Below are positions 1 through 6,231 of a stretch of 7,184 nucleotides of DNA, piece after piece (positions within the stretch are counted from its first letter, which is position 1; each line of letters starts with the position of its first letter). Position numbers and translations under genes: made by a program. Source of the stretch: Bacteroidota bacterium (GTDB lineage: Bacteria; Bacteroidota; Bacteroidia; Chitinophagales; Chitinophagaceae); NCBI GenBank assembly GCA_026391115.1, contig JAPLER010000075.1, positions 1-7,184 of the forward strand. The letters are read 5' to 3'. Under the pieces are notes generated by a model. It was not told where the DNA came from. It saw only the letters and a program-made list of their open reading frames with translations, and did no database searches.

Positions 1-1677
1 GCTAATACCCCAAGTTCCTACACAAAATAAAACTAGAGTTACAAAAGTTACTACCCTGCGATTTACAATGGCTCCAACAAACTTTTTGTATTTATCATTT
101 AACTTATTAAACCAATTATTAAAGCCAGTTAAAAATCTATTTAGTATTGTTTTTCGTTTAGGTTTTCCGTGGGTGTTTTTCAACATCATTGCACACAATG
201 CAGGTGTAAAAGTTAGTGCTACAATACCAGAAAGAATAATAGCTGTAGCCATTGTAACAGAGAATTGTCTGTAAAAAATACCTACAGGTCCACTCATAAA
301 CGAAACAGGAATAAACACTGCTGCCATTACCAATGTTATAGCTATAATAGCTCCACCAATTTCCTTTAATGCCATTTTAGTGGCTTCTAAAGGACTGCAA
401 TGAAACTCTTCCATTTTTGCGTGAACAGCTTCTACCACCACAATAGCATCATCTACAACAATACCAATAGCTAACACCAATGCAAATAATGTAATTAGAT
501 TTAATGTAATGCCAAACAATTGCATAAAAAAGAAAGTACCAATTAACGATACAGGCACTGCAATTGCTGGAATCAAAGTAGAACGCCAATCTGCTAAGAA
601 CAAGAATACAACTAGTGAAACCAATAAAAATGCTTCAACTAAAGTATGGATTACTTTTTCAATAGAAGCATCTAAGAATGTAGAAACATCATAACCAATT
701 TGGTAATCCATTCCTTTAGGGAAAGATGTTTTTTTAATGTCTTCTAATTTCAATTTTATATTTTTTATTACCTCACTTGCGTTGCTTCCATAAGATTGTT
801 TAATTACAATCGCTGCCGATGGTTTGCCATTAAGTTTAGAATATAAATCGTAGTAAGCATTACCAAATTCAACATCTGCAACATCTTTAAGGCGTAGCAT
901 TTGCCCACCCACATCACTTTTTATTATAATGTTTTCATAGTCTTCTTTTTTGGTAAATCTTCCACCATATTTTAATACATATTCAAAGGCTTGAGATTGT
1001 TTACCACTTGCTTCGCCCAATCTTCCTGGCGAAGCTTCTAAGCTTTGTTCTCCTAATGCTTTCATCACTTCATCTGGAGAAATTTTATAAGAAAACATTC
1101 TATCTGGTTTTAACCAAACACGCATAGAATATTCTCTATCGCCCAAAACATCTGCCATTCCCACTCCATCTACTTTCTTAATTTCAGAAAGCATATTAAT
1201 ATCGGCAAAATTGTATAAGAAATTTACGTCTAATGAAGGGTCGTTGCTGTACAGGTTAATGTACATTAACATATTAGATTCTTCACGTGTAATCTTAACC
1301 CCTTCACGCACCACAATAGGTGGCAATTTATTTACAACTGCTGCAACCCTGTTCTGCACTTGCACACTTGCAATGTTGGGATCTGTTCCTAATTCAAAAA
1401 TTACTTGAATACTTGCAGTACCATCATTACCAGCATCAGAGGCAATATATTTCATTCCAGGAATACCATTTAATGCACGCTCTAATGGTATTACAACACT
1501 CTTAATCATCAACTCTCCATTAGCACCAGGGTACTCTGCATTAATATTTACTTTTGGAGGAGATATTGATGGAAACTGAGTTACAGGCAACTTTAATAAT
1601 GCCAATAAACCTAAGAAAACTATAATGAGCGAAACGACTATTGATAGAACTGGTCGTTGTATAAATTTACTAAACAT
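1..1677 (-). CDS. HAE1-family RND efflux pump inner-membrane subunit (AcrB-like), 3' end beyond window
   Basis: This is the proton-driven pump of a tripartite efflux system, which takes drugs or other amphiphiles from the periplasm or inner membrane and passes them to an outer-membrane channel. The 559 visible residues open with MFSKFIQRPVLSIVV and include TM1 (about residues 11-29), a porter region with AcrB-like stretches (PGANGE, VQVQNRV, SPGRLGEASG), then TM2-TM6 and the start of TM7. The TM4 motif AIGIVVDDAIVVVE places Asp409-Asp410 where AcrB has its proton-relay pair Asp407-Asp408. This VDDA form marks HAE1 pumps and not metal-exporting CzcA/CusA types. The family is about 1,050 residues long, so roughly half is missing, including the TM10 Lys. 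The frame is open and undamaged. It lies 95 bases after the fusion-protein gene, and cotranscription is inferred. The substrate cannot be told from the sequence. Confidence 0.96.
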   Translation of the reverse strand, partial: MFSKFIQRPVLSIVVSLIIVFLGLLALLKLPVTQFPSISPPKVNINAEYPGANGELMIKSVVIPLERALNGIPGMKYIASDAGNDGTASIQVIFELGTDPNIASVQVQNRVAAVVNKLPPIVVREGVKITREESNMLMYINLYSNDPSLDVNFLYNFADINMLSEIKKVDGVGMADVLGDREYSMRVWLKPDRMFSYKISPDEVMKALGEQSLEASPGRLGEASGKQSQAFEYVLKYGGRFTKKEDYENIIIKSDVGGQMLRLKDVADVEFGNAYYDLYSKLNGKPSAAIVIKQSYGSNASEVIKNIKLKLEDIKKTSFPKGMDYQIGYDVSTFLDASIEKVIHTLVEAFLLVSLVVFLFLADWRSTLIPAIAVPVSLIGTFFFMQLFGITLNLITLFALVLAIGIVVDDAIVVVEAVHAKMEEFHCSPLEATKMALKEIGGAIIAITLVMAAVFIPVSFMSGPVGIFYRQFSVTMATAIILSGIVALTFTPALCAMMLKNTHGKPKRKTILNRFLTGFNNWFNKLNDKYKKFVGAIVNRRVVTFVTLVLFCVGTWGIS

Positions 1678-1700
1678 TGGTTATATTTTTATGATTGTTC

Positions 1701-1764
1701 GTCATTGCGAGGCACGAAGCAATCTTTATTATTTTATTTAGACTGCTTCGTTCCTCGCAGTGAC
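1701..1764. repeat. REP-like imperfect palindrome between the two efflux genes
   Basis: A 25-base arm (1701-1725, beginning GTCATTGCGAGGCACGAAGC) is mirrored by 1740-1764 across a 14-base AT-rich loop. The arms match at 22 of 25 positions, and two of the three mismatches can form G-U pairs, each on one of the two RNA strands. The arms are much richer in GC than the surroundings. From memory, GTCATTGCGAGG...GAAGCAATC palindromes are dispersed in many bacterial genomes, Bacteroidota included; copy number here cannot be judged from one window. Its place in an intercistronic gap resembles E. coli REP elements and could affect mRNA stability or termination between fusion protein and pump. No ORF or transposase accompanies it. 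Confidence 0.85.
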
Positions 1765-1772
1765 TAAAAGAT

Positions 1773-2852
1773 TTACTTAATTAATTGTAGATTACTAATT
1801 ACTGTTTTAGGTTCAACAAACTCTGCTTCAATTTTTTCATCATCTTTAGCACTTTGTAAACCATCAAGCAATATTTTATCAGTTGCTTCTATGCCTTTAT
1901 CAATAATGTATAAATTAGATAATTTTTGTTTGATAGTTATGCTTCTAGATTTAAGTTTATTATCCTTATCTACAACATATACATAAATTTTATCCTGCAA
2001 TTCATAAGTACATTTTTGAGGAATAATTAAAGCATTTTTTAGTGGTAATGTCATACGAACTTTACCAGTTTCACCGTGCTTTAATAATAAATCTGGATTA
2101 GGAAATTTTGCCCTGAAAGCAATGTTGCCTGTTTCGTTGTCAAACTCGCCTTCAATAGTTTCTATTTCGCCTTTATACTTATGCATATCGCCATTGGCAA
2201 GTATTAAACTTACTTTTTGGTGTTCATCGTTTTTATGATTTTTAAAATCTAAATACTCAGTTTCAGATAAATTAAAATAAGCAAAAACATCTTTGTTATT
2301 TGATAAAGTAGTCAATAAACCACCCTCATCTATCAAACTACCTTTTTTGAATTTTATTCTATCAAGAATACCATCATAAGGTGCTTTTATTTTTGTGAAA
2401 GACAAGTCTAGTTCTGCCTTTGATAATTCTGCTTTTTGTTGTTCCAATTTAGCTTGTGCAACTGCTAGTTCGGCTTTTGAAACAATATTTTTATCTACAA
2501 GGTTTTTAGTATTTGCCAATTCTATTTCAGCAGTTTTTAGTTCTGCTTTTTGTTTCAACATTTCAGCCTCATACATTTTGGGCATAATATTAAATAGCAC
2601 CTGGCCAGCACTTACATATCTTCCTTCATCTACATTTATACTTTCTAAATAGCCTTTTACTTGTGCTCTAATTTCGATATTTTGTATAGACTGTATTTGA
2701 GCTATGTAATCTTTTGTAACTATTGTATCCATTACAATTGGGCTAGTTACAGTGTATTTTCCTGAAACTTCTTTTTCTTCTTCTTTGTGTTGTTTACACG
2801 CAACTAAACTGGCTAATGTAATAAGACAAATAATAGAGATTTTTTTATACAT
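1773..2852 (-). CDS. RND efflux periplasmic adaptor lipoprotein (membrane fusion protein, AcrA/HlyD family)
   Basis: This adaptor links the inner-membrane RND pump to an outer-membrane channel. The chosen start gives MYKKISIICLITLASLVAC, a lipoprotein signal peptide with lipobox LVAC and Cys19 as the lipidated residue, giving a 359-residue product. A longer reading from 2885 would put 11 polar residues (MAEPFNLKSIY) before the signal peptide and is less likely. Domain order is typical: first half of the lipoyl domain (about 59-89, IRAQVKGYLESINVDEG), an Ala/Lys/Glu/Leu-rich alpha-helical hairpin (about 92-148), second half of the lipoyl domain (about 150-175, TKIKAPYDGILDRIKF), then beta-barrel and membrane-proximal domains. 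The stop codon is 95 bases from the pump start, matching the usual adaptor-then-pump order. Family assignment is firm; substrate is unknown. Confidence 0.95.
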   Translation of the reverse strand: MYKKISIICLITLASLVACKQHKEEEKEVSGKYTVTSPIVMDTIVTKDYIAQIQSIQNIEIRAQVKGYLESINVDEGRYVSAGQVLFNIMPKMYEAEMLKQKAELKTAEIELANTKNLVDKNIVSKAELAVAQAKLEQQKAELSKAELDLSFTKIKAPYDGILDRIKFKKGSLIDEGGLLTTLSNNKDVFAYFNLSETEYLDFKNHKNDEHQKVSLILANGDMHKYKGEIETIEGEFDNETGNIAFRAKFPNPDLLLKHGETGKVRMTLPLKNALIIPQKCTYELQDKIYVYVVDKDNKLKSRSITIKQKLSNLYIIDKGIEATDKILLDGLQSAKDDEKIEAEFVEPKTVISNLQLIK

Positions 2853-2897
2853 ATAAATCGATTTTAAGTTAAACGGCTCTGCCATTTTTTAGGTTAA

Positions 2898-2930
2898 TTT
2901 TGAAGCACAAGTAGAAGTAATGCTTCAAAA
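2898..2930 (-). other. Perfect 10-bp inverted repeat in the efflux operon leader
   Basis: TTTTGAAGCA (2898-2907) is exactly mirrored by TGCTTCAAAA (2921-2930) with a 13-base spacer, 45 bases before the adaptor start codon. In RNA it could form a leader hairpin; as DNA it could be a regulator site. It has no U-tract in the right place for a terminator. Function is not known. Confidence 0.5.
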
Positions 2931-2932
2931 AG

Positions 2933-2950
2933 GTTTACACTTTTGTAAAC
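2933..2950. promoter_or_regulatory. Operator-like palindrome upstream of the efflux operon
   Basis: GTTTACA (2933-2939) and TGTAAAC (2944-2950) form a perfect 7-bp inverted repeat around CTTT, 18 bases in all, about 80 bases upstream of the adaptor start. The length and symmetry suit a dimeric repressor of the TetR or MarR type, which often control RND operons, but no regulator gene is visible in the window. I see no convincing TAnnTTTG box beside it, so the link to a promoter is inferred. Confidence 0.4.
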
Positions 2951-2973
2951 TTTATTTAGTAATAAATTAAAAT

Positions 2974-3009
2974 TTAATCTAAAAGATTAAGTAAGTGCTA
3001 CTAGCACTT
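2974..3009 (-). terminator. Two tandem hairpins at the end of the small secreted-protein gene (possible weak terminator)
   Basis: Reading the minus strand, AAGTGCT-AGT-AGCACTT (3009-2993) includes the last Lys and Cys codons and the TAG stop. It is followed after two bases by TTAATCT-TTT-AGATTAA (2990-2974) and then an A/T-rich tract. Both stems are 7 bp and perfect, but they are short, the second is poor in GC and the T-run is broken by A residues. Termination may be partial, so read-through into the efflux genes is possible. Confidence 0.35.
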
Positions 3010-3396
3010 TGGAGGAGGTGGTACAATATCAAAAATTATACTAGAGAATGAAGTTATGTTACAAATAACAAAATCTTGTTTTGGAGTAAAAGCATGATAA
3101 TAACCCAAAAAATTTGTTGTGTTACAATTAAACAATTTTATGTGAGATACTTTAATATGAAAATTGTTATGATTTTTATGATGTTGATGATTGATTTTTT
3201 TTTGATTTTCAGAAAAACAATCTGCTTTATTTAGAACTACCTCTGCAATATATTCTGTTACAGAATTAATTATATTTTGTGTATCAACATTAGAACTACT
3301 ACAGTTAATATCTTGAGCAAACAAGCCAATATTCAATACTTGTAATGCTACAAGAAGCAAAATGATTTTTTTAATATATTGACTGTATTCTTGCAT
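3001..3396 (-). CDS. Small secreted His/Cys-rich protein of unknown function
   Basis: The 131-residue product is not recognised as a named family. A basic N-terminus (YIKK) and hydrophobic stretch IILLLVALQVLNIGLFA form a probable signal peptide ending near residue 27, a common Bacteroidota pattern (LFAQ). The mature part of about 104 residues has a polar His cluster (His70, 72, 73, 76, 80, 85), five Cys (32, 60, 91, 112, 131), no further membrane segment, and a striking end, PPPPKC, with Cys as the last residue. Similar short exported proteins with a Pro-rich tail are, from memory, found beside efflux genes in Bacteroidota, but I cannot confirm homology. His and Cys content hints at metal binding or a redox role; that is inference. 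It lies 76 bases after the barrel gene and 148 bases before the adaptor start. A palindrome covers the start codon. Confidence 0.7.
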   Translation of the reverse strand: MQEYSQYIKKIILLLVALQVLNIGLFAQDINCSSSNVDTQNIINSVTEYIAEVVLNKADCFSENQKKINHQHHKNHNNFHIKVSHIKLFNCNTTNFLGYYHAFTPKQDFVICNITSFSSIIFDIVPPPPKC

Positions 3397-3409
3397 TTAG
3401 TGAATGCAA
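3391..3409. promoter_or_regulatory. Perfect palindrome over the start codon of the small secreted-protein gene, next to a possible -7 box
   Basis: TTGCATT (3391-3397) and AATGCAA (3403-3409) form a perfect 7-bp inverted repeat with a 5-base spacer; the ATG (3396-3394) is inside it. On the minus strand TAAGTTTG (3414-3407) matches the Bacteroidota -7 consensus TAnnTTTG, but no good TTTG -33 element is seen 19-20 bases upstream, and transcription from it would give an almost leaderless mRNA. It could be an operator or a hairpin masking the start codon. Confidence 0.35.
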
Positions 3410-3472
3410 ACTTAAGCATTGAAAAAATAGTAAAGAAAGCATTAACGATTTTTTAATACAACTTAAACGGAA

Positions 3473-4690
3473 TTAAAAAACTTCGCCAATATTTACAAAT
3501 AAACCCTTGCTGCCATTTTCACCAAATCCATAATCCAAGCATATATTAGAGTTAGAGTATTTATTCAATTTTATTCGTAAGCCCAAACCATAGGCTGCTT
3601 TTATCTTTCGATAATCTCTTGCCAAATCGCCACTAAATTTTTCTAGATTACAAAATACGACACCATTTAACAAATCGTTTTTTGTTAAATGAACTCTATA
3701 TTCTGTTTCAAAATAGTACATATTTTTTCCTCTAAATCTGCTTTGTATGTAACCACGTCCTGTGTTATAACTATCATCCCAACCTGTACTTGGCAACATT
3801 AAATATTGTGGCGATGTAGCTCCAAGAGTAATTACATTATAATCCCAAAATGCTAAAACGTTTTTTGATTTTTTGGGAAAGGGTAAATAAAACCGAACAT
3901 CGGTTTGCAAGTTATTCCAGTTTATATCACTACCTAAAAAAGTAAAATTGGGTCTAAATACAACATTTGCATATAAGCCTTGCTTGGCATTGATTTGATT
4001 TAAACGAGAATCGTAGGTAGCTTTAAATGCAATACCAACAGCTCTTTCAGCAGATTCAAGCCTACGCGATAGTCTTATTGCAATAACATCTTTCAAAGAA
4101 TCAAGTGCTTCAATATTCCAAAATTGATCGTAATAAATACCAACACCCAGTGCAAAATTATTGGCAATTTCTTTTTGAATACTTTGATGAAACTTAAGTC
4201 CGGTGTAGTTTATACTAAACGCTTGATTAGGGTCTGTTTGTCTACCCAATCCATAAACATCTGATGGGTATTTTATAAATCTAAAATCAGTAACATAATT
4301 TAATTTATTGCCCTTGCTCCAAATATTTGCTGCAAAGGGAAATATGGTTTGACTAAATTGTGACTGTGTAATACTTGTGTAAATACTTGATAACTTTTGA
4401 TTTGAAAAGTTACTTGTTTTGAATGCTATACTGCTACTAACGTTGACAGCCCAACCAGTTTGCAAACTATACCCAATAGCTGGTAAAACTCCAATATGAT
4501 ATTTTTTATTCTCTTTTTTTGTTGCTGTGGCTTTTTCTTTTTTACCCCAAATAGAATTCCAAACATCGCCAATATCTTTAGTTCTAATAGATTCGGCAGA
4601 TGGATGTAATGTGTCGTGTATATTTTCTTGGGCATTTACTGAGCAAATAATAAAACATAAAACAAAAGCAGTGATAATTTTTTTTAACAT
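3473..4690 (-). CDS. POTRA-less BamA/TamA-like (Omp85, surface antigen D15) outer-membrane beta-barrel protein
   Basis: This is a predicted outer-membrane barrel of the Omp85 superfamily. The ATG at 4690 gives 405 residues; a GTG two codons upstream is also open but less likely. The N-terminus MLKKIITAFVLCFIICSVNA is a signal peptide, followed by a Lys/Glu-rich linker (about 45-65) and then alternating beta strands to the end. The motif GRGYIQSRFRG (about 311-321) matches the conserved RGY/F...FRG loop of Omp85 barrels. The last residues LDYGFGENGSKGLFVNIGEVF-like pattern ends in Phe, the usual outer-membrane insertion signal. No POTRA domains precede the barrel, unlike BamA (about 800 residues), so it is the short form common in Bacteroidota, whose role is not established. 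The reading frame is intact. It starts a new unit after the terminator at 4817-4846. Confidence 0.85.
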   Translation of the reverse strand: MLKKIITAFVLCFIICSVNAQENIHDTLHPSAESIRTKDIGDVWNSIWGKKEKATATKKENKKYHIGVLPAIGYSLQTGWAVNVSSSIAFKTSNFSNQKLSSIYTSITQSQFSQTIFPFAANIWSKGNKLNYVTDFRFIKYPSDVYGLGRQTDPNQAFSINYTGLKFHQSIQKEIANNFALGVGIYYDQFWNIEALDSLKDVIAIRLSRRLESAERAVGIAFKATYDSRLNQINAKQGLYANVVFRPNFTFLGSDINWNNLQTDVRFYLPFPKKSKNVLAFWDYNVITLGATSPQYLMLPSTGWDDSYNTGRGYIQSRFRGKNMYYFETEYRVHLTKNDLLNGVVFCNLEKFSGDLARDYRKIKAAYGLGLRIKLNKYSNSNICLDYGFGENGSKGLFVNIGEVF

Positions 4691-4800
4691 AAGCACACAG
4701 ACATATTTCTTTAAGTTAAGATTAATATTCAGTTATTAATGATTGATTAAAATGTATAAAGTTTGTTATGCTATATATTTTACTTCTTAAAACAGAAACA

Positions 4801-4832
4801 CAAATTTTAACTCATAAAAAAAGACTGTCAAA
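4801..4832 (-). promoter_or_regulatory. Weak promoter candidate for the barrel gene
   Basis: On the minus strand TTTG (4832-4829) is followed after 19 bases by TAAAATTTG (4809-4801). This resembles the Bacteroidota pattern TTTG-N19-TAnnTTTG, with one extra base in the -7 box. The -33 part would lie in the loop and stem of the terminator. It would give a leader of about 100 bases. AT-rich sequence makes chance matches likely. Confidence 0.2.
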
Positions 4833-4846
4833 TGACAGTCTTTTTT
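4817..4846 (-). terminator. Rho-independent terminator of the isc-lipoprotein-sod operon
   Basis: The core GACTGTCA (4823-4830) pairs perfectly with TGACAGTC (4833-4840) across AA, and flanking A6/T6 runs extend the stem to 14 bp. On the minus strand it ends in a T-run and lies 23 bases beyond the original sod stop at 4870. The symmetric A and T runs would allow it to work in both directions, but only the minus strand has genes here. The remaining bases between 4691 and 4869 show no gene. Confidence 0.9.
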
Positions 4847-4869
4847 ATTATTTGTATAAGTTACAAAAA

Positions 4870-5389
4870 CTATTTTGCTGCAGCAAAACGTTCAGTAACT
4901 TTTGTCCAATTAATTACATTCCCCTTTTACTTCTGCAACATCCATCAAAGGATTATCTTGGTTTGGTGTAGATGATATTTCTAATTTACCTTCTTTTACA
5001 ATTAACCAAACCCAGCCACTTCCAAAACGAGTTGTTCCACCAGTAGCAAATTTCGTTTTAAATTCTTCAAAACTTCCAAAAGCAGCATCAATTGCAGCAG
5101 CTAAATCACCTGTTGGAGTGCCGCCAGCATTTGCAGCTAGACTTTCCCAAAAGAAGGTATGGTTCCAATGACCACCACCATTGTTACGAACAGCAGGCGA
5201 AATTGAACCAGCAATAGCTACTAATTCTTCTAATGATTTTCCTTCATTTGCATTGCCAGCAAGGGCTTTATTTAAATTATCTACATAAGCTTGATGATGC
5301 TTTCCGTGATGGATTTGCATTGTTAATTCATCTATAAAAGGCTCTAATGCATTGTGTGCATAAGGCAAAGGGGAAAGTGTGAAACTCAT
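4870..5389 (-). pseudogene. sodA: Fe/Mn-family superoxide dismutase (Mn-type signature), broken by an internal deletion
   Basis: Superoxide dismutase converts superoxide to oxygen and hydrogen peroxide. The open frame (5389-4910, 159 residues) follows the family closely from MSFTLSPLPYAHNALEP through NQDNPLMDVAEVKG, with metal ligands His27 (IHHGKHH) and His77 (GGGHWNH). Gly73 and Gln144 favour the Mn type. After Gly156 it ends at once in Glu-Cys-Asn-stop. In another frame, 4920-4870 encodes NVINWTKVTERFAAAK and a stop, the normal family C-terminus. The missing part should be about 28 residues (the TPILGLDVWEHAYY... to DYI.AF region), about 86 bases, including the Asp and His of DVWEHAYY, the other two protein metal ligands. 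An intact gene would encode about 201 residues, the usual length. There is no other lesion, so the event is recent or an assembly error. The start is 21 bases after the lipoprotein stop. Expected product: inactive. Confidence 0.88.
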
Positions 5390-5410
5390 AATTTTATGTT
5401 TTTAATATTA

Positions 5411-5785
5411 TTAATGTACTTTATGATAGATATTGCCTTTTGACAAGTAACTTGTATCAAAATATTCTACCTTGATTACTTTATTTAAACTGTCAAAAAG
5501 AAAATATTTTTTTTCAGCTGTAAATATCATTCTACCATCATTATTATATACTTTTTTTACAATAGTGGTTGATGATTTAGCTAAATCTGCCTCTTCATCT
5601 TTGGTTTTGAATTTGTATTTATATAAATATATCTTTTGATTTACTTCAATTGTGTAAACGCTATCTGGCAAACCAAATTCATTCACGACCTCATAGTCAC
5701 TTCTGCCAATCCATTTGTTATTTAATTGCTTTGAAGTTGAACAAGCAATAGAAGTAATTAATAGAAAGAAAAATATATACTTCAT
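5411..5785 (-). CDS. Small lipoprotein of unknown function between iscA and sod
   Basis: The product has 124 residues. MKYIFFFLLITSIAC is a lipoprotein signal peptide with Cys15 as the probable lipidated residue; Ser at -3 is less usual than Leu. The mature part is short and rich in Lys, Tyr and Phe. The segment WIGRSDYEVVNEFGLPDSVY (25-44) recalls the start of the SmpA/OmlA (BamE-like) fold, in which a short helix is followed by a G.P turn and beta strands, but the match is by eye only. Beta-like stretches follow (KIYLYKYKFK, TTIVKKVYNNDGRMIF, VIKVEYFD). It is 15 bases from the iscA stop and 21 bases before sod, so cotranscription with both is likely. It has no Cys after the lipobox and so no visible means of binding Fe-S clusters. 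Its role in this operon is unknown. Confidence 0.8.
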   Translation of the reverse strand: MKYIFFFLLITSIACSTSKQLNNKWIGRSDYEVVNEFGLPDSVYTIEVNQKIYLYKYKFKTKDEEADLAKSSTTIVKKVYNNDGRMIFTAEKKYFLFDSLNKVIKVEYFDTSYLSKGNIYHKVH

Positions 5786-5800
5786 AATAATTACAATTTT

Positions 5801-6151
5801 CTACACCGCAAAACTTTCTCCACAACCACAACTTCTACTTGCATTTGGATTACTAAAATAAAATCCTTTGCCATTTAATCCATCGCTGAAATCAAGTTCT
5901 GTGTTCACCAAGTATAAAAAACTTTTTAAATCGCAAACAACCTTAATTCCATTGTCTTCAAAAACTTGATCCATTGGTTTTATTTCGTTGTCAAAATCAA
6001 GTTTATAGCTTAAGCCACTGCACCCTCCACCAACAACTCCAACTCTTAAAAAATAAGATGAGTCATCAGCAACTCCAGCTTCTTCCATAAGTTTTATGGC
6101 TTTCGCTTTTGCTTTATCTGAAACGTAAATACTATTTTCTGTAGCTACCAT
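5801..6151 (-). CDS. iscA: A-type iron-sulfur cluster carrier protein IscA (HesB/IscA/SufA family)
   Basis: IscA-type proteins accept Fe-S clusters from the scaffold, or iron, and pass them to target enzymes in the cytoplasm. The 116-residue product has the usual length and fold: an N-terminal SDKAKAKAIKLMEEAG helix, the strand-turn VGVVGGGCSGLSY with Cys44, and the C-terminal SCGCGESF with Cys108 and Cys110. All three ligand cysteines of the family are present. The motif LDFSDGLNGKGFYFSNPNA before the CGCG is also typical. SufA or ErpA would share these motifs; placement directly after iscS-iscU favours the name IscA. The start is separated from iscU by an 80-base gap filled by an AT-rich hairpin, and the stop is 15 bases from the lipoprotein start. 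Confidence 0.95.
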   Translation of the reverse strand: MVATENSIYVSDKAKAKAIKLMEEAGVADDSSYFLRVGVVGGGCSGLSYKLDFDNEIKPMDQVFEDNGIKVVCDLKSFLYLVNTELDFSDGLNGKGFYFSNPNASRSCGCGESFAV

Positions 6152-6173
6152 TTGAAATAATTTTGAATTTTAA

Positions 6174-6221
6174 ATTTTGAATTTTAAATGAGAAAATAAT
6201 TCAACATTTATAATTCAAAAT
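6174..6221 (-). repeat. AT-rich hairpin element upstream of iscA (copy A)
   Basis: Positions 6174-6190 pair with 6205-6221 to give a 17-bp stem with one mismatch around a 14-base loop, 22 bases before the iscA start. A 26-base part, 6193-6218, matches 6698-6723 in the iscS-iscU gap at 24 of 26 positions in the same orientation. The element is built from repeated AATTTTGAATTTTAAA-type units. It may be a dispersed intercistronic repeat or an RNA stability element; which one is not known. Confidence 0.65.
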
Positions 6222-6231
6222 CCAACATTAT

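Noticed and set aside
68..1505. Short plus-strand open frames within the pump gene (68-274, 509-694, 1211-1408, 1320-1505)
   Set aside because: They are antisense to an unbroken, clearly conserved coding frame and have no recognisable product.
1..1677. Heavy-metal (CzcA/CusA, HME) type for the RND pump
   Set aside because: The TM4 motif is VVDDAIVVVE with an Asp pair, the HAE1 form; HME pumps have a DGAVV-type motif. The nearby His-rich protein alone is not enough to claim metal export.
2853..2885. An earlier start for the adaptor gene at 2885
   Set aside because: It would put 11 polar residues ahead of a clear lipoprotein signal peptide, which would spoil export; the ATG at 2852 gives a standard signal and lipobox.
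2395..4971. Short plus-strand frames at 2395-2652, 4527-4739 and 4768-4971, and a minus-strand one at 4426-4635
   Set aside because: They lie over the adaptor, barrel or sod genes or the terminator in other frames, with composition explained by those genes.
4910..5389. Programmed frameshifting to make a full-length superoxide dismutase
   Set aside because: A shift at the junction would join the C-terminal tail but could not supply the missing 28 or so residues with the Asp and His ligands.
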